A stretch of 64,000 nucleotides of DNA from Halorubrum sp. 2020YC2 (GTDB lineage Archaea; Halobacteriota; Halobacteria; Halobacteriales; Haloferacaceae), in assembly GCF_018623055.1 (NCBI RefSeq), contig NZ_CP076019.1, forward strand, positions 2,356,001 through 2,420,000. Reading direction: 5' to 3'. The position numbers and the translations under genes were made by a program. This document shows positions 34,486-43,801 of the stretch, piece by piece. Every line of letters starts with the position of its first letter. Position 1 is the stretch's first letter. The notes beneath the pieces were generated by a model. That model ran no database searches, had not been told where the DNA came from, and saw only the letters and a program-made list of their open reading frames with translations.

Positions 34486-35469
34486 ATGTTCGAATTTATC
34501 ACTAACCCCGAGGAGCGCGGTCAGGTGGGGATCGGGACGCTCATCGTGTTCATCGCGATGGTGCTGGTGGCGGCGATCGCCGCCGGCGTCCTGATCAACA
34601 CGGCCGGGTTCCTCCAGACGCAAGCGGAGGCAACGGGCGAAGAGAGTACTGACCTCGTCTCCGAACGGATCGACGTGACGAGCGAGGTCGGTATCGTTGG
34701 TAGTGAGGCAAACGGCGAACTGAGCGAGATTCGTCTGAGTGTCTCGGGCGCACCCGGTGCCGATCAAATCGATCTGAGCGAAACGACGATCCAAGCTGTT
34801 GGTCCTGGTGGGCAAGAGAATCTCGTGTTCGTTTCCAGTACTGGAAGTGGAAACACGCAACTGAGTACTAGTGAATCCATTGAGGACGGTATTACTCCTT
34901 CTGTCACGGTTGATACGGTTGATGAAACTGAAATTGACGACATCAGTAGTGGTGACTCCGCAACCCTTCGATTTGAAACCGAAGGTGAGTCTGCGGAAGT
35001 TACTGATAGCGTCGAAAACCTCGGTGGGACGGTGTTCGGCCTCGATGGTACAGCTGGTGACGCCACCTTACAAGCCAGCAATGACCAGTTGACCGAAGGC
35101 GAGGAGGTCACGATCACTCTCGAGGATGGCTCGGGTAACACTCTCATTCAGGACACCGAGACAGTTGCGGCTTCTGGTAGTGGATCGAGTTTTGAGATAG
35201 TCAACGAGGTAGCCAGTATTGACGGACTCAGTGCCAACGAGTTCGCTGTTGGCTCTGATGGTAGTTTCGAGTCGACACCGGTGCTTGATGAAGAGAACGA
35301 CTACACGATCCTGATCAACCCTGACGCTGGGGCGTTCGCAGACACGGGGCCCTTCGGGGAAGGACAGAGTGCCACGCTCGACATCGTCTCGCCCGCCGGT
35401 GCGACGACGAGCGTCGAACTCCGCGCACCTGACCTGTTCAACAAGGACGGCGAAGCGGTCCGGCTCTAA
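34486..35469 (+). CDS. arlA2: Archaellin, second (longer) copy
   Basis: A 327-aa archaellin with the same core ([12 protein letters not shown], then [14 protein letters not shown]) and a much larger variable domain than the first copy. The exposed part (about residues 60-300) is unrelated in detail to that of the first copy and its DNA is markedly less GC-rich. The C-terminal 40 residues again resemble archaellins ([13 protein letters not shown]). Possible roles are a minor filament type or phase variant. It is likely co-transcribed with arlA1. Confidence 0.93.
   Translation: MFEFITNPEERGQVGIGTLIVFIAMVLVAAIAAGVLINTAGFLQTQAEATGEESTDLVSERIDVTSEVGIVGSEANGELSEIRLSVSGAPGADQIDLSETTIQAVGPGGQENLVFVSSTGSGNTQLSTSESIEDGITPSVTVDTVDETEIDDISSGDSATLRFETEGESAEVTDSVENLGGTVFGLDGTAGDATLQASNDQLTEGEEVTITLEDGSGNTLIQDTETVAASGSGSSFEIVNEVASIDGLSANEFAVGSDGSFESTPVLDEENDYTILINPDAGAFADTGPFGEGQSATLDIVSPAGATTSVELRAPDLFNKDGEAVRL
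34517..34649 (+). repeat. Near-identical 133-bp block shared by the two archaellin genes (copy 2)
   Basis: Partner of 33903-34035. Together they flank the whole variable part of the first archaellin, so recombination between them could delete it and join the first promoter to the second variable domain. Confidence 0.85.
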
Positions 35470-35552
35470 CGAGCCTCGAATCACCCGCTAACCGCTTCGG
35501 CGGAACCGATCCGCCCGGAACACCTATCTTCTCGCGCGTTCACGGCGTTACC

Positions 35553-36323
35553 ATGAGCGACCGCGACGCACCGGCCGCCGACCCCGACGCGCCGCCGGCC
35601 GACCCCGACGAACTCGACTTCACCGACGACGAGAACGTCGTCGAGATCGAGGAGGGCCGGTACGTCGTCGGGACGAACGGCCGGCCCAACGTCGGTCGAT
35701 CGCGAGGCGGCGGACGGGAGCGGCCGCCGGACGACGCCTCCGGGTTCACCGCCGCGGAGCCAGCGAACGCGGACGAGCGCCGACCCGCGGGCGACGACCC
35801 CCGAGCGAGCGCAGCCGGTCCCGGCGTCGGCGAACGCGGCCAGCGGCAGGGCGACCAGCAAGGCGGCGCCGGCGGACGAGGACAGGCCCGCGGAGCCGGG
35901 CAGGACGGCGGCCAGGGACGCGCAGGGTCGAATTCGGGAGGACGCCAGCCGCCGACCGGCGCGGACGCGGTCGACCGGCAGGCGGTGAGCCGGTGGCTGG
36001 CGACCTCCTTCGACGGCGACGGCTTCGACTACGGCATCGACGCGACGCTCCACGCGAACGGCGACACCACCCGCCAGCGGATGGTGTCGAACGACGTGAC
36101 GGCGACGTTCGACACGCTGATATCCTGGTTCGCGTCGAACGCCGGCCCAAGTTCGCCGACGCCGGAGGCGATCGGCCTGCTGCTCGCGGCCTCCGAGACG
36201 ACGGTGGATATTCCGCCGGTGATGATAAAACGGTTCGCGGCGAGTCAGGGGCTCTCCGCGAGCGATAGCATTGGCGACTTGGTGCGCGCCGCCGAGGACG
36301 CGGGCGGCTTCCGGATCGACTGA
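35553..36323 (+). CDS. Haloarchaeal motility-island protein of unknown function (DUF7500-like)
   Basis: A 256-aa protein in two parts. Residues 1-140 are low complexity: an acidic stretch and then a Gln/Gly/Arg-rich stretch that is probably disordered. Residues 140-256 form a compact helical domain (AVSRWLATSFDGDGFDYGID, later VMIKRFAASQGLSASDSIGD). I recall similar proteins in the archaellum gene clusters of haloarchaea, possibly DUF7500 (number from memory). Its position right after the archaellins suggests a motility or surface role, but no motif shows a reaction. Confidence 0.65.
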   Translation: MSDRDAPAADPDAPPADPDELDFTDDENVVEIEEGRYVVGTNGRPNVGRSRGGGRERPPDDASGFTAAEPANADERRPAGDDPRASAAGPGVGERGQRQGDQQGGAGGRGQARGAGQDGGQGRAGSNSGGRQPPTGADAVDRQAVSRWLATSFDGDGFDYGIDATLHANGDTTRQRMVSNDVTATFDTLISWFASNAGPSSPTPEAIGLLLAASETTVDIPPVMIKRFAASQGLSASDSIGDLVRAAEDAGGFRID

Positions 36324-36334
36324 CCCGAGGAGAA

Positions 36335-36775
36335 TTATAACAGGAACAGCAGCGCGACGCCGATCAGCGCGAATACCGCGTACAGCCCCACCATCACTTC
36401 ACGTTTCAGCGAGTTCCCGAGCGGCTCGGCGGTGAGCCGCCGGATCGGCGGGAGGATCGCGATCCCGGCGAGGATCAGCGGGAAGGCGCCGACCGCCGGG
36501 ACGAGGGTGAGCGCGACGACGACCGTTCCGTACCCGACGACGTAACAGCCGCGCCGCCAGAGCTGCTCGCGGTCGCTGAGGTCGGCCATGTCCGCGAACC
36601 CGTCGGGCCCGCCCCCGTCGCTGCCGCCGCCTCCACTGCCCGCGACCTGTTCCGCCTGTCGCTGGACGTACTCGTCTAACTCCTGGGCCGCGTCCTCCGT
36701 CTGCGGGGCGCCGCACTGCGCGCAGTATCGGGCCTCGTCGTCTATCGACGCCTCACAGCGGGGACACGATGGCAT
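36335..36775 (-). CDS. Zinc-ribbon membrane protein
   Basis: A 146-aa protein with an N-terminal zinc ribbon (C4, C7, C18, C21; MPSCPRCEAS and ARYCAQCG), a glycine-rich linker at about 50-65, and two or three hydrophobic helices in residues 78-146. The ATG at 36775 starts right at the zinc ribbon; the in-frame upstream extension is arginine-rich shadow. Function unknown. It is convergent with the DUF7500-like gene and divergent from the surface-protein gene at 36992. Confidence 0.7.
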   Translation of the reverse strand: MPSCPRCEASIDDEARYCAQCGAPQTEDAAQELDEYVQRQAEQVAGSGGGGSDGGGPDGFADMADLSDREQLWRRGCYVVGYGTVVVALTLVPAVGAFPLILAGIAILPPIRRLTAEPLGNSLKREVMVGLYAVFALIGVALLFLL

Positions 36776-36991
36776 CCTGTTCGGAAGCGCGCTCGCGTCG
36801 GGCTTAATTCTTCGGGAGACGAGTCGGCGGCGACACCGCCTACGTCCCCCGATTTCTGTCTCCAAGGGGGTTCGGCGCGCGCTGCGGTTCTCCTCGTTGA
36901 TAATCCGGGGAGTATGCTTTAGTCGTCGACCCGCGGAGCCGAGGACGAACGACGCGGGCCGCCGACCGGCGGCCCACGCGCTGACCATACG

Positions 36992-39406
36992 ATGTCACGG
37001 ACACTCTCGCGATCCCCGACGAACGCCCACTCGCCCTCCGCCGCGCAGTCGACCGAGACGGCGACCGCTCCCGGCCGGTCCGACCGACGCCGACGAGCTC
37101 GCCGACTCGCGCGCCGTGTCGCGTGGCTCCTCTGTGCCGCGCTCGTCGCGTCGCTGCTCGTTGCCGGCGCTCCCTCGGTCGGGGCCGTCCCGGCGGACGG
37201 CGCCCCCGCGAGCGACGCGCCGGGAATCGATCGCGGCGCGACTTCGGCGGCGATCGACGCGGACGCCCTCGGGGGTGCGCCGGCGCAGGCGAACGCCTCC
37301 TTCAGCCGGGAGATATACGAGACGACCGCCGGCGCCCCCGTCGAGTTCACCGTCCTCGTCGAGGAAGAAACGTACCTCCTCGTCGGTGGGAACCGCCTGA
37401 GCGACTCCGGCGCGTCGGTGGGATTCACCGACGTGATCAGACTGGACCCCGGTGGTGAGAGCCGGATGGACGTGACGCTCAACACCCGCGTCGCCGGCAC
37501 GGGAGCGGAGTACGTCTCCGCGTCGGGCGATGGGGAGGCGACCAGCTGTTCGGTCAGCTCCTGCCCGGGTCTTAGTTTCAACGACGAGAACGGCGACAAC
37601 TTCGGCGGCCTCTCGGACCTCTCTACCGCGACCGGTGCCGGGGGGCTGTCCCGACCGCTCGCCACGGAGCGGTACCGGCTCGCAGCCGTCGAGAACGCCA
37701 CCTTCACGGTCACCGGCGACGGCGTCGTTTCCCCGGCAGCCTCTGCGGCGCGGTCGAACGTCCTCGTGGTCGAGTCGGAGCGGTACCTCGGTGAGGAGGT
37801 CGACCTGTTCACCACAATGCCAGCTGAGTCGGACGAGTCGATCGAGTCCCTCGGCGCGCTCCGGAGCGACGGCCTCGAACGGTCGGCCGTCACGAAGGGC
37901 GACCGCCTCGTGATCGGCTTCGAGGCGGCCGGGATCTGGGGAGCGCTGTCGCACGTCGCGAACGACGGCGGCGGACCCGTTACCGCGGGCGGGAACGCGA
38001 GCGGCGAGGTTCTGCGGGACCTCCTCGCAGAGGAAGAGGGAATCGACCTCCGGATCGAACACACTAACCCCGGTCGAAACCGCGAGCCGACCCGGATCGA
38101 CCCGTCGGTGCTCGAAGACGCCACGGTGCTGTTCGAGTCGCCCGAGGAGATCGAGGCCGCGTCGGCCGACCCGAGCGCCGGCCGGTTCTACCTCGTGATC
38201 GACACGAGCGACGACAACGCGATCGGCGAGCGGCTCGACCCCGGCGAGGAGTACCGCGTCACGTTTGAACTGGCCGGCGAACGGGGCGAGCGGTACCGGT
38301 TCGCGGACGACCCCGATGGGCCGTTCGACGCCGCCTCGGTCGAGGACGACTCGACACCGGAGCAGTTCCCGTACTTCGCTACAGACGAGGCCGGCGTCTC
38401 GGTCGAGACGACGTTCTCGATCCAAGAGCGGTATATCGAGTACGATCACCACACCGATGACGGCGAACTATTCGCCGACGGCGGCGAGATCACCGGGACC
38501 ACGACCCTGCTGCCGGCGACCGAACTGAACGCCGAGTTCACGTACGACGGGGGCGATAGACCGCAGCTGTCCGAATCGACGGTCTCAATCGACGACGACG
38601 GCAACTTCAGCGCCGACCTCGGTCTCTCCGGCGCACCGCCCGGGGACCGTGTCCTGTTCGAGCTCCGCGACGACTCCGGGCTGCGCGACAGCCGGACGGT
38701 CATCATCACCGCCGACGCCGCGGACCCGCACCACCTGCGCCTGACGAACACGACGACGAACTTCACGGTGACCCGCGAGGAGTCGTTGTCTTCCCTGTCG
38801 ACGACGATCCGAAACGTCGGCGCGGTGGAGGATCGCCGAAAGCTGTCACTCGACGTCGCCGACGGCGAGATCGTCGAGGAGCGCTATGTGACGGTGGGGC
38901 CGGACGCGCCGCGCAACGAGACCTTCGACGGCGTCGACGCCGACCTCGAACCGGGGACGTATCCGTACACGCTCGCGATCGACGGGGACCGGATCAACGG
39001 GACCGTGATAGTCGAGGACGATCCGGCGGTGACGCGCATCGACTCGGACGGGAACGGCACGTCGGAAGCGAGCGAGCCCGACGGGAACGGTTCAGTCTCC
39101 GATTCGAACCCCGGAGGGGAAGAGTCGACGACCGACAACGGCTCCGATTCCGCGGAGAACTCCACGAGTTCCGCGACGAGCGACGGCCCGAACAACGGAA
39201 CCGAACCGGCCGAAACGAACGCGACCGACGGGACGGAATCGGTTGACGACGCCGGGTCCGGAAACGGCTCCGAGAACAACCCGCCCTCGCAGACCCCACC
39301 CACCGACGAGCCGACGACCTTCCTCCCGTTCGGGATCGGCACCCGAGAGACGCTCGTCGGTACGGTTGTCGTCGGCGCGATCCACATCCTCGGACACTGG
39401 GTGTAA
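36992..39406 (+). CDS. Large exported surface glycoprotein-like protein
   Basis: An 804-aa protein. An arginine-rich N-terminus and hydrophobic segment (RRVAWLLCAALVASLLVAGA, about 41-60) serve as signal peptide. The body is made of beta-rich domains resembling the BGTF/CARDB type surface domains of haloarchaea, and ends with a Ser/Thr/Asn/Glu-rich linker (about 690-770) carrying many NxS/T glycosylation sequons (NGT, NGS, NST, NAT). The last 23 residues (IGTRETLVGTVVVGAIHILG then HWV) are a hydrophobic anchor but lack the PGF motif. It sits inside the motility island between the archaellins and cheY, which is unusual for a surface protein. Function unknown. Confidence 0.72.
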   Translation: MSRTLSRSPTNAHSPSAAQSTETATAPGRSDRRRRARRLARRVAWLLCAALVASLLVAGAPSVGAVPADGAPASDAPGIDRGATSAAIDADALGGAPAQANASFSREIYETTAGAPVEFTVLVEEETYLLVGGNRLSDSGASVGFTDVIRLDPGGESRMDVTLNTRVAGTGAEYVSASGDGEATSCSVSSCPGLSFNDENGDNFGGLSDLSTATGAGGLSRPLATERYRLAAVENATFTVTGDGVVSPAASAARSNVLVVESERYLGEEVDLFTTMPAESDESIESLGALRSDGLERSAVTKGDRLVIGFEAAGIWGALSHVANDGGGPVTAGGNASGEVLRDLLAEEEGIDLRIEHTNPGRNREPTRIDPSVLEDATVLFESPEEIEAASADPSAGRFYLVIDTSDDNAIGERLDPGEEYRVTFELAGERGERYRFADDPDGPFDAASVEDDSTPEQFPYFATDEAGVSVETTFSIQERYIEYDHHTDDGELFADGGEITGTTTLLPATELNAEFTYDGGDRPQLSESTVSIDDDGNFSADLGLSGAPPGDRVLFELRDDSGLRDSRTVIITADAADPHHLRLTNTTTNFTVTREESLSSLSTTIRNVGAVEDRRKLSLDVADGEIVEERYVTVGPDAPRNETFDGVDADLEPGTYPYTLAIDGDRINGTVIVEDDPAVTRIDSDGNGTSEASEPDGNGSVSDSNPGGEESTTDNGSDSAENSTSSATSDGPNNGTEPAETNATDGTESVDDAGSGNGSENNPPSQTPPTDEPTTFLPFGIGTRETLVGTVVVGAIHILGHWV

Positions 39407-39498
39407 GGCTCGGTTTCCTCCGGCGTCCCGCTCTGTTCTCATCGCTGAGAACCGCGGGGGAGCGATTAAGTGATCGCTGTGCCCCAATCCAGACAACA

Positions 39499-39855
39499 AT
39501 GGCTACGCGGGTACTCATCGCCGACGACTCGGAGTTCATGCGGAACCTCCTCCGGGAGATCCTCGAAGGCGAGTTCGAGATCGTCGGCGAGGCGGAGAAC
39601 GGCGTGGAGGCGGTCAACATGTACGAGGAGCACGGGCCGGACCTCGTGATGATGGACATCGTGATGCCGATCCGCGACGGGATCGAGGCGACGACGGAGA
39701 TCCTCGAAGACAACCCGGACGCGACGGTGATCATGTGTACCAGCGTCGGGCAGGAGGAGAAAATGAAGGCGGCGATCAAGGCGGGCGCGGAGGGGTACAT
39801 CACGAAGCCGTTCCAGAAGCCGAACGTACTCGACGCGATCGGCTCGGCGGTATAA
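39499..39855 (+). CDS. cheY: Chemotaxis response regulator CheY
   Basis: A 118-aa single-domain receiver. The acidic pair D9/D10, phosphoacceptor D53 in LVMMDIVMP, T81 and K103 in ITKPFQKP are in place. In haloarchaea phosphorylated CheY reaches the archaellum motor through CheF and the ArlCE complex encoded downstream. Its stop overlaps the start of the CheC gene (TAATG), so cheY-cheC-cheD is an operon. No cheA, cheB, cheR, cheW or receptor gene is in this window. Confidence 0.95.
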   Translation: MATRVLIADDSEFMRNLLREILEGEFEIVGEAENGVEAVNMYEEHGPDLVMMDIVMPIRDGIEATTEILEDNPDATVIMCTSVGQEEKMKAAIKAGAEGYITKPFQKPNVLDAIGSAV

Positions 39856-41045
39856 TGCGGGTCGACGTCCGCGCGCTCGGCGCCTGTAACCGCCTCGCGG
39901 AGCAGGGGGCGAAACAGGCCGCCGGCGCGCTCTCGGATCTCACCGGGACCGACCTCGCGGTGGAGGTGACGGGCGCGAGCGTCGCCAGCGGCGAGGACCT
40001 CGCGGAGGCGTTCGCGGGCCGGGAGTCGATCGGCGTCAGCGTCGGGCTCCGCGGGGGTCTGGACGGCGAGGCGGTCCTCGCGTTCGACGCCGTCAACGCC
40101 GACGCCCTGCTCTCGCTGCTCCCCGGCGGGGCGTCGATGGAGCGGAGCGCGGTGACGGAGGTCGGCAACATCGCGCTCGGCGGCTTCCTCGACGGGTGGG
40201 CGAACTACCTCGGGAAGGGGATCGACATGTCGCCGCCGCGGTACTTCGAGGCGGACGGCGCGGCGGTACTGCCGGACGGGGCGCTCGCGGGCGACGGCGT
40301 GTTCCTCTTCGAGAGCCGCCTGGACGCGACGACGACGGACCTCGACTTCTCCATCTACATGCTGCCCGACTCGGGCCCGTTCCGCGACCTCATCGTCGGG
40401 AAGACGGCGCCCGCGGCGGCGGCCGGCGGCGAGGCCGACGGCGGCACGACTAGCACGGCGGTGCCCTACGAGTCGCTGTCGACGTTCTCGTCGCTGGCGA
40501 AGAAGGGGTCGGCCAACGCCGCCGACAACATCGCGATGATGACCGGGTTAGAGACGAGCGTCGACGTGAGTCGGCTCCGGTTCGTCCCGCTCGCGGACGT
40601 GCCCGCGGAGGTCGGTACCCAACCGCACGCGGGTACGGTGTTCGAGCTTCAGGGGCAGCCGAGCGGCTACCTCGCGATCCTGTTCGAGGAGTCCTCGGCG
40701 GCGGCCGTCGCGGACGCGATGCTCCCGATGGACCCCGACGAGCCGCTGGGCGACATGGCCGAGAACGCGCTCTGCGAGCTGGGTAACGTGATGACGAGCG
40801 GGTTCATCGACGGGTGGGCGAACGTGCTCGGCACGACGATCACCCACTCGCCGCCGGAGTTCGTCCACGACATCGGTGCGTCGACGATCAGCCCGCTCGT
40901 CGCGAAGCTGAGCGAGCGGCAGGACTACGGGTTCGTGATCGACACCGCGATCCGGACGGAGGGGATCCAAGCGCGCTGCGACGTGTACGCGCTCCCCGAC
41001 GAGCGCGAACTAGCTCGGGCACTCGACCGCCTTTCCGAGTCGTGA
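39855..41045 (+). CDS. cheC: Double-domain CheC-family CheY-P phosphatase
   Basis: A 396-aa protein made of two CheC-like halves. The phosphatase ExxN motif occurs in each: E102/N105 in TEVGNIALGGF and E308/N311 in CELGNVMTSGF, both followed by an aromatic DGWAN block. Both halves may be active. CheC proteins dephosphorylate CheY-P and bind CheD, whose gene follows with a four-base overlap. At 396 aa it is about twice the length of a single CheC; fused double forms exist in haloarchaea. Confidence 0.85.
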   Translation: MRVDVRALGACNRLAEQGAKQAAGALSDLTGTDLAVEVTGASVASGEDLAEAFAGRESIGVSVGLRGGLDGEAVLAFDAVNADALLSLLPGGASMERSAVTEVGNIALGGFLDGWANYLGKGIDMSPPRYFEADGAAVLPDGALAGDGVFLFESRLDATTTDLDFSIYMLPDSGPFRDLIVGKTAPAAAAGGEADGGTTSTAVPYESLSTFSSLAKKGSANAADNIAMMTGLETSVDVSRLRFVPLADVPAEVGTQPHAGTVFELQGQPSGYLAILFEESSAAAVADAMLPMDPDEPLGDMAENALCELGNVMTSGFIDGWANVLGTTITHSPPEFVHDIGASTISPLVAKLSERQDYGFVIDTAIRTEGIQARCDVYALPDERELARALDRLSES

Positions 41046-41629
41046 CCCGCTCGCTCTCCGACGATCGGCCGGACGACCCGGCGGACCGAACGGGGAGCGG
41101 TAGGGACGCCGTCTCGGACGCGGAGTCGGAGACGGTCACCGGCGGCCCGGCCGCGGACGGGAACGGACGGATCAAAGTCGGAGTGGGTGAACTCGCGGTC
41201 ACGAGCGACGACGCGACCCTGACGACCAGCGGGCTCGGCTCCTGCGTCGCGGTCGCGCTCGTCGACGAGCGGGCGGGAGTTCGCGGGCTCCTCCACGCCA
41301 TGCTGCCCGCGGCGGACGGGCGGACCACCGCCGCCTCGCGGCCCGCGAAGTACGTCGACACCGGTGTCGACTCGCTGATCGCGGCGCTCGACGACGCCGG
41401 GGCCGACCCCCGACGGCTGAAGGCGCGGGTCGCGGGCGGCGCCGAGATGCTCGACCTCACCGACGCGGTCGGCCCGCGGAACGTCGAGCGGGTCGGCGAG
41501 GTGCTCGACGCGGCCGGCGTTCCGATCGTTGCCAGCGACGTCGGTGACGCGGTCGGGCGGACGGTCCGGTTCGGACCGAACGGTCGGCTCGTTATCCGTG
41601 CCGCGGACGGGTTCGAACGGGCGATCTGA
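41042..41629 (+). CDS. cheD: Chemoreceptor glutamine deamidase CheD
   Basis: A 195-aa CheD that deamidates receptor glutamines and interacts with CheC. Catalytic C68 in GLGSCVAVAL and H85 in GLLHAMLP are present. The first 40 residues are an acidic extension not found in bacterial CheD. The GTG start at 41042 overlaps the cheC stop (GTGA), and it may be that the real start is downstream, but no good alternative is visible. Confidence 0.88.
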   Translation: MTRSLSDDRPDDPADRTGSGRDAVSDAESETVTGGPAADGNGRIKVGVGELAVTSDDATLTTSGLGSCVAVALVDERAGVRGLLHAMLPAADGRTTAASRPAKYVDTGVDSLIAALDDAGADPRRLKARVAGGAEMLDLTDAVGPRNVERVGEVLDAAGVPIVASDVGDAVGRTVRFGPNGRLVIRAADGFERAI

Positions 41630-41779
41630 CCGCGGATCGGTCCCCCGTTCGAATTCTCGAAATCAGCTAATTACCCCGATCTGAGCCTTCTATCGGGTTA
41701 TTTCGCTTCGTGGCGTGCTTTCTCACGGTTGATATTTTGAGGGGTGAATTGAAGTAGCTTCTGCGGGTCGTACACGGTA

Positions 41780-43801
41780 ATGGGCCTCGAACTACCGGTG
41801 TGGGGAGCTCCAACCGCCGCTTGGGCAGTCGCCACGCTGGGGCTCGTCGGTGCGAGCGTCCTCGACAGGTTCCTCGACGACGACGGATCCGACGACGACG
41901 GTTCCGGTGGTATGGGCGGCGACGACGATCCCTTCGGCGGTGACATGGGCGGCGGTGACATGGGCGGCGGTGACATGGGCGGCGGAGGGATGGGCGGCGG
42001 CATGGGCGGCGACGGTGGTGGAGGCGGCGACGACGGCTTCGACGACTTCGACGGGATGGACGAGTGGGACGACGAGTTCGACGACGGCGGCGGTGGCGGC
42101 GGGGGTGGCGGTGCCGCCACCGACGAGCTCGAGAACCGGCTCGACGAGCTGGAAAACGAGGTCGCCTCCCTCTCCTCGACCGTCTCGACGGTCCGCTCGG
42201 AGAACGAGGAGATCTCCGCCGCGGTCGACGACATCGAGGAGGACGTCCGCAACCTCCTCGACATCTACGAGATGGTCACCCGCGGCATCAACCCGTTCGT
42301 CGACGACGGCGGCGGCTTCGACAGCGTCGCCGGCGGCGGCGAGGGGTCGTTCGGCATCTTCGACGACGACGAGGGCACCGAAGAGGAGGACCTCGACGAG
42401 GACGTCGCGAACGCGGACGCGGACGGGTTCTTCGACGACGACCTCCTCGACGAGGGGGAAGAGGAGGCCGACGAGTTCGACGAGTTCGACGACGACGCCG
42501 AGGGCGACGGCTTCGACGACCTCGACGACGGCGGATTCGACGACCTCGACGACGGCGGATTCGACGACCTCGACGACGGCGGATTCGACGACCTCGACGA
42601 CGCCGAGGAACTGGACGACGACAGCACGGACGACGCCGCGTCCGAGACCGAAACGGTGGACGACGGAGACGACATGAACGACGATGGAAAGAGCTTCAGC
42701 GAACTGAAAGAAGAGTACGACTCCGGGGAGGCCGACTGGGCCGAGGAGGGCGACGACGGCGCGGACGACGACCCGTTCGAGGACGGGGACGACTCCTTTG
42801 CCGACCCCGGCGACGAAACGGACTCGTTCGACGACGAGCCCGCCGACGACCTCGGCGGTGGCGACTTCGGGGGCGACGACTTCGGTGGTGACGACCTCGG
42901 TGGCGGCGCCGAGGACGACGGCTTCGACAACTTCGACGAACCGGCGGACCCGGAGCCCGCCGGCGGCGCGCCGGACCCCGAACCGTCGGGGGGCGCCGAG
43001 CCGGAGCCGGCGCCGGACCCCGAACCGTCGGGGGGCGCCGAGCCGGAGCCGGCGCCCGACCGCCGCCCCGGCGGCGACCCCGCGGAGGCCTCCGGCGGCT
43101 TCGAGTACGTCGGTGAGGACGACCTCTCCGCCGGGAACGGCCGCGGCAAGCCGTACCTCACGGAGCTGCCGGGCGACTACGTGGGCGACCTCCTCGTGAT
43201 GGAGTGGCTGGAGTTCCTCGTCTCCGAGAGCGACGTCACCGACGCGGTGCGCGCGATCAACTACTACGAACGCATCGAGTGGATCGGGCCCGACGCCGCC
43301 GCGCGGCTCCGGGACTTCCTCTCCGGGTTCGGCACGATCGATCGCAACCTCGTCGACCGGCCGGGAACCGACCGGCTCGTCCGCGAACACCACACCCGCA
43401 GCCTCCGCTACGTGACCCAGCTCAACGGCACCAGCAGCCACACGGTGCTTCTGGACCGCTGGGACGACCTCGCCGGCGGCTCGCTCGTCGGCGGCGGCTC
43501 GCCCGTCGGCGGTCGCCGCGGCGGCCGTCGCGGCGGTCGCGCCGATTCCGGTCGCAACGGTCGCAACGGCCGCACCGAACCGAAGCGGAACGGCCACGAC
43601 GAGCCCGGCCGGGGGGACGCGCCCGACGAGCGCGAGCGACGCACGAACGGTACCGATCACGGCGCCGACGCGGCGGACCGCCGCGACGGGCACCGCGACG
43701 ACCGTCGCGATCGGAACGGTTCCACGCGACCGATGAACGACCCGAATCCCCGTTCCGACCGCGCCGATCCGGCCGACGGAGGGTGGGGAGATGGGCGTTA
43801 G
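41780..43801 (+). CDS. arlCE: Archaellum protein ArlC/ArlE fusion (FlaCE)
   Basis: A 673-aa archaellum component that links the motor to the chemotaxis output (CheF/CheY). After a hydrophobic start (10-28) come Gly/Met/Asp repeats (42-75), a FlaC-like coiled coil at about 115-175 (LENRLDELENEVASLSS), and a long acidic tract with four FDDLDDGG repeats (about 248-274). A PEPSGGAEPEPAPD repeat follows, then the conserved FlaD/E domain (about 455-560, ELPGDYVGDLLVMEWLEFL). The last 100 residues are Arg/Gly/Asp-rich. The family is often 400-500 aa; the extra length is low-complexity sequence. Confidence 0.87.
   Translation: MGLELPVWGAPTAAWAVATLGLVGASVLDRFLDDDGSDDDGSGGMGGDDDPFGGDMGGGDMGGGDMGGGGMGGGMGGDGGGGGDDGFDDFDGMDEWDDEFDDGGGGGGGGGAATDELENRLDELENEVASLSSTVSTVRSENEEISAAVDDIEEDVRNLLDIYEMVTRGINPFVDDGGGFDSVAGGGEGSFGIFDDDEGTEEEDLDEDVANADADGFFDDDLLDEGEEEADEFDEFDDDAEGDGFDDLDDGGFDDLDDGGFDDLDDGGFDDLDDAEELDDDSTDDAASETETVDDGDDMNDDGKSFSELKEEYDSGEADWAEEGDDGADDDPFEDGDDSFADPGDETDSFDDEPADDLGGGDFGGDDFGGDDLGGGAEDDGFDNFDEPADPEPAGGAPDPEPSGGAEPEPAPDPEPSGGAEPEPAPDRRPGGDPAEASGGFEYVGEDDLSAGNGRGKPYLTELPGDYVGDLLVMEWLEFLVSESDVTDAVRAINYYERIEWIGPDAAARLRDFLSGFGTIDRNLVDRPGTDRLVREHHTRSLRYVTQLNGTSSHTVLLDRWDDLAGGSLVGGGSPVGGRRGGRRGGRADSGRNGRNGRTEPKRNGHDEPGRGDAPDERERRTNGTDHGADAADRRDGHRDDRRDRNGSTRPMNDPNPRSDRADPADGGWGDGR

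Noticed and set aside
41630-41779. Gap before arlCE as a possible regulatory RNA
   Set aside because: It is AT-rich and must hold the arl promoter, but I see no strong hairpin or clearly placed TATA box to annotate.
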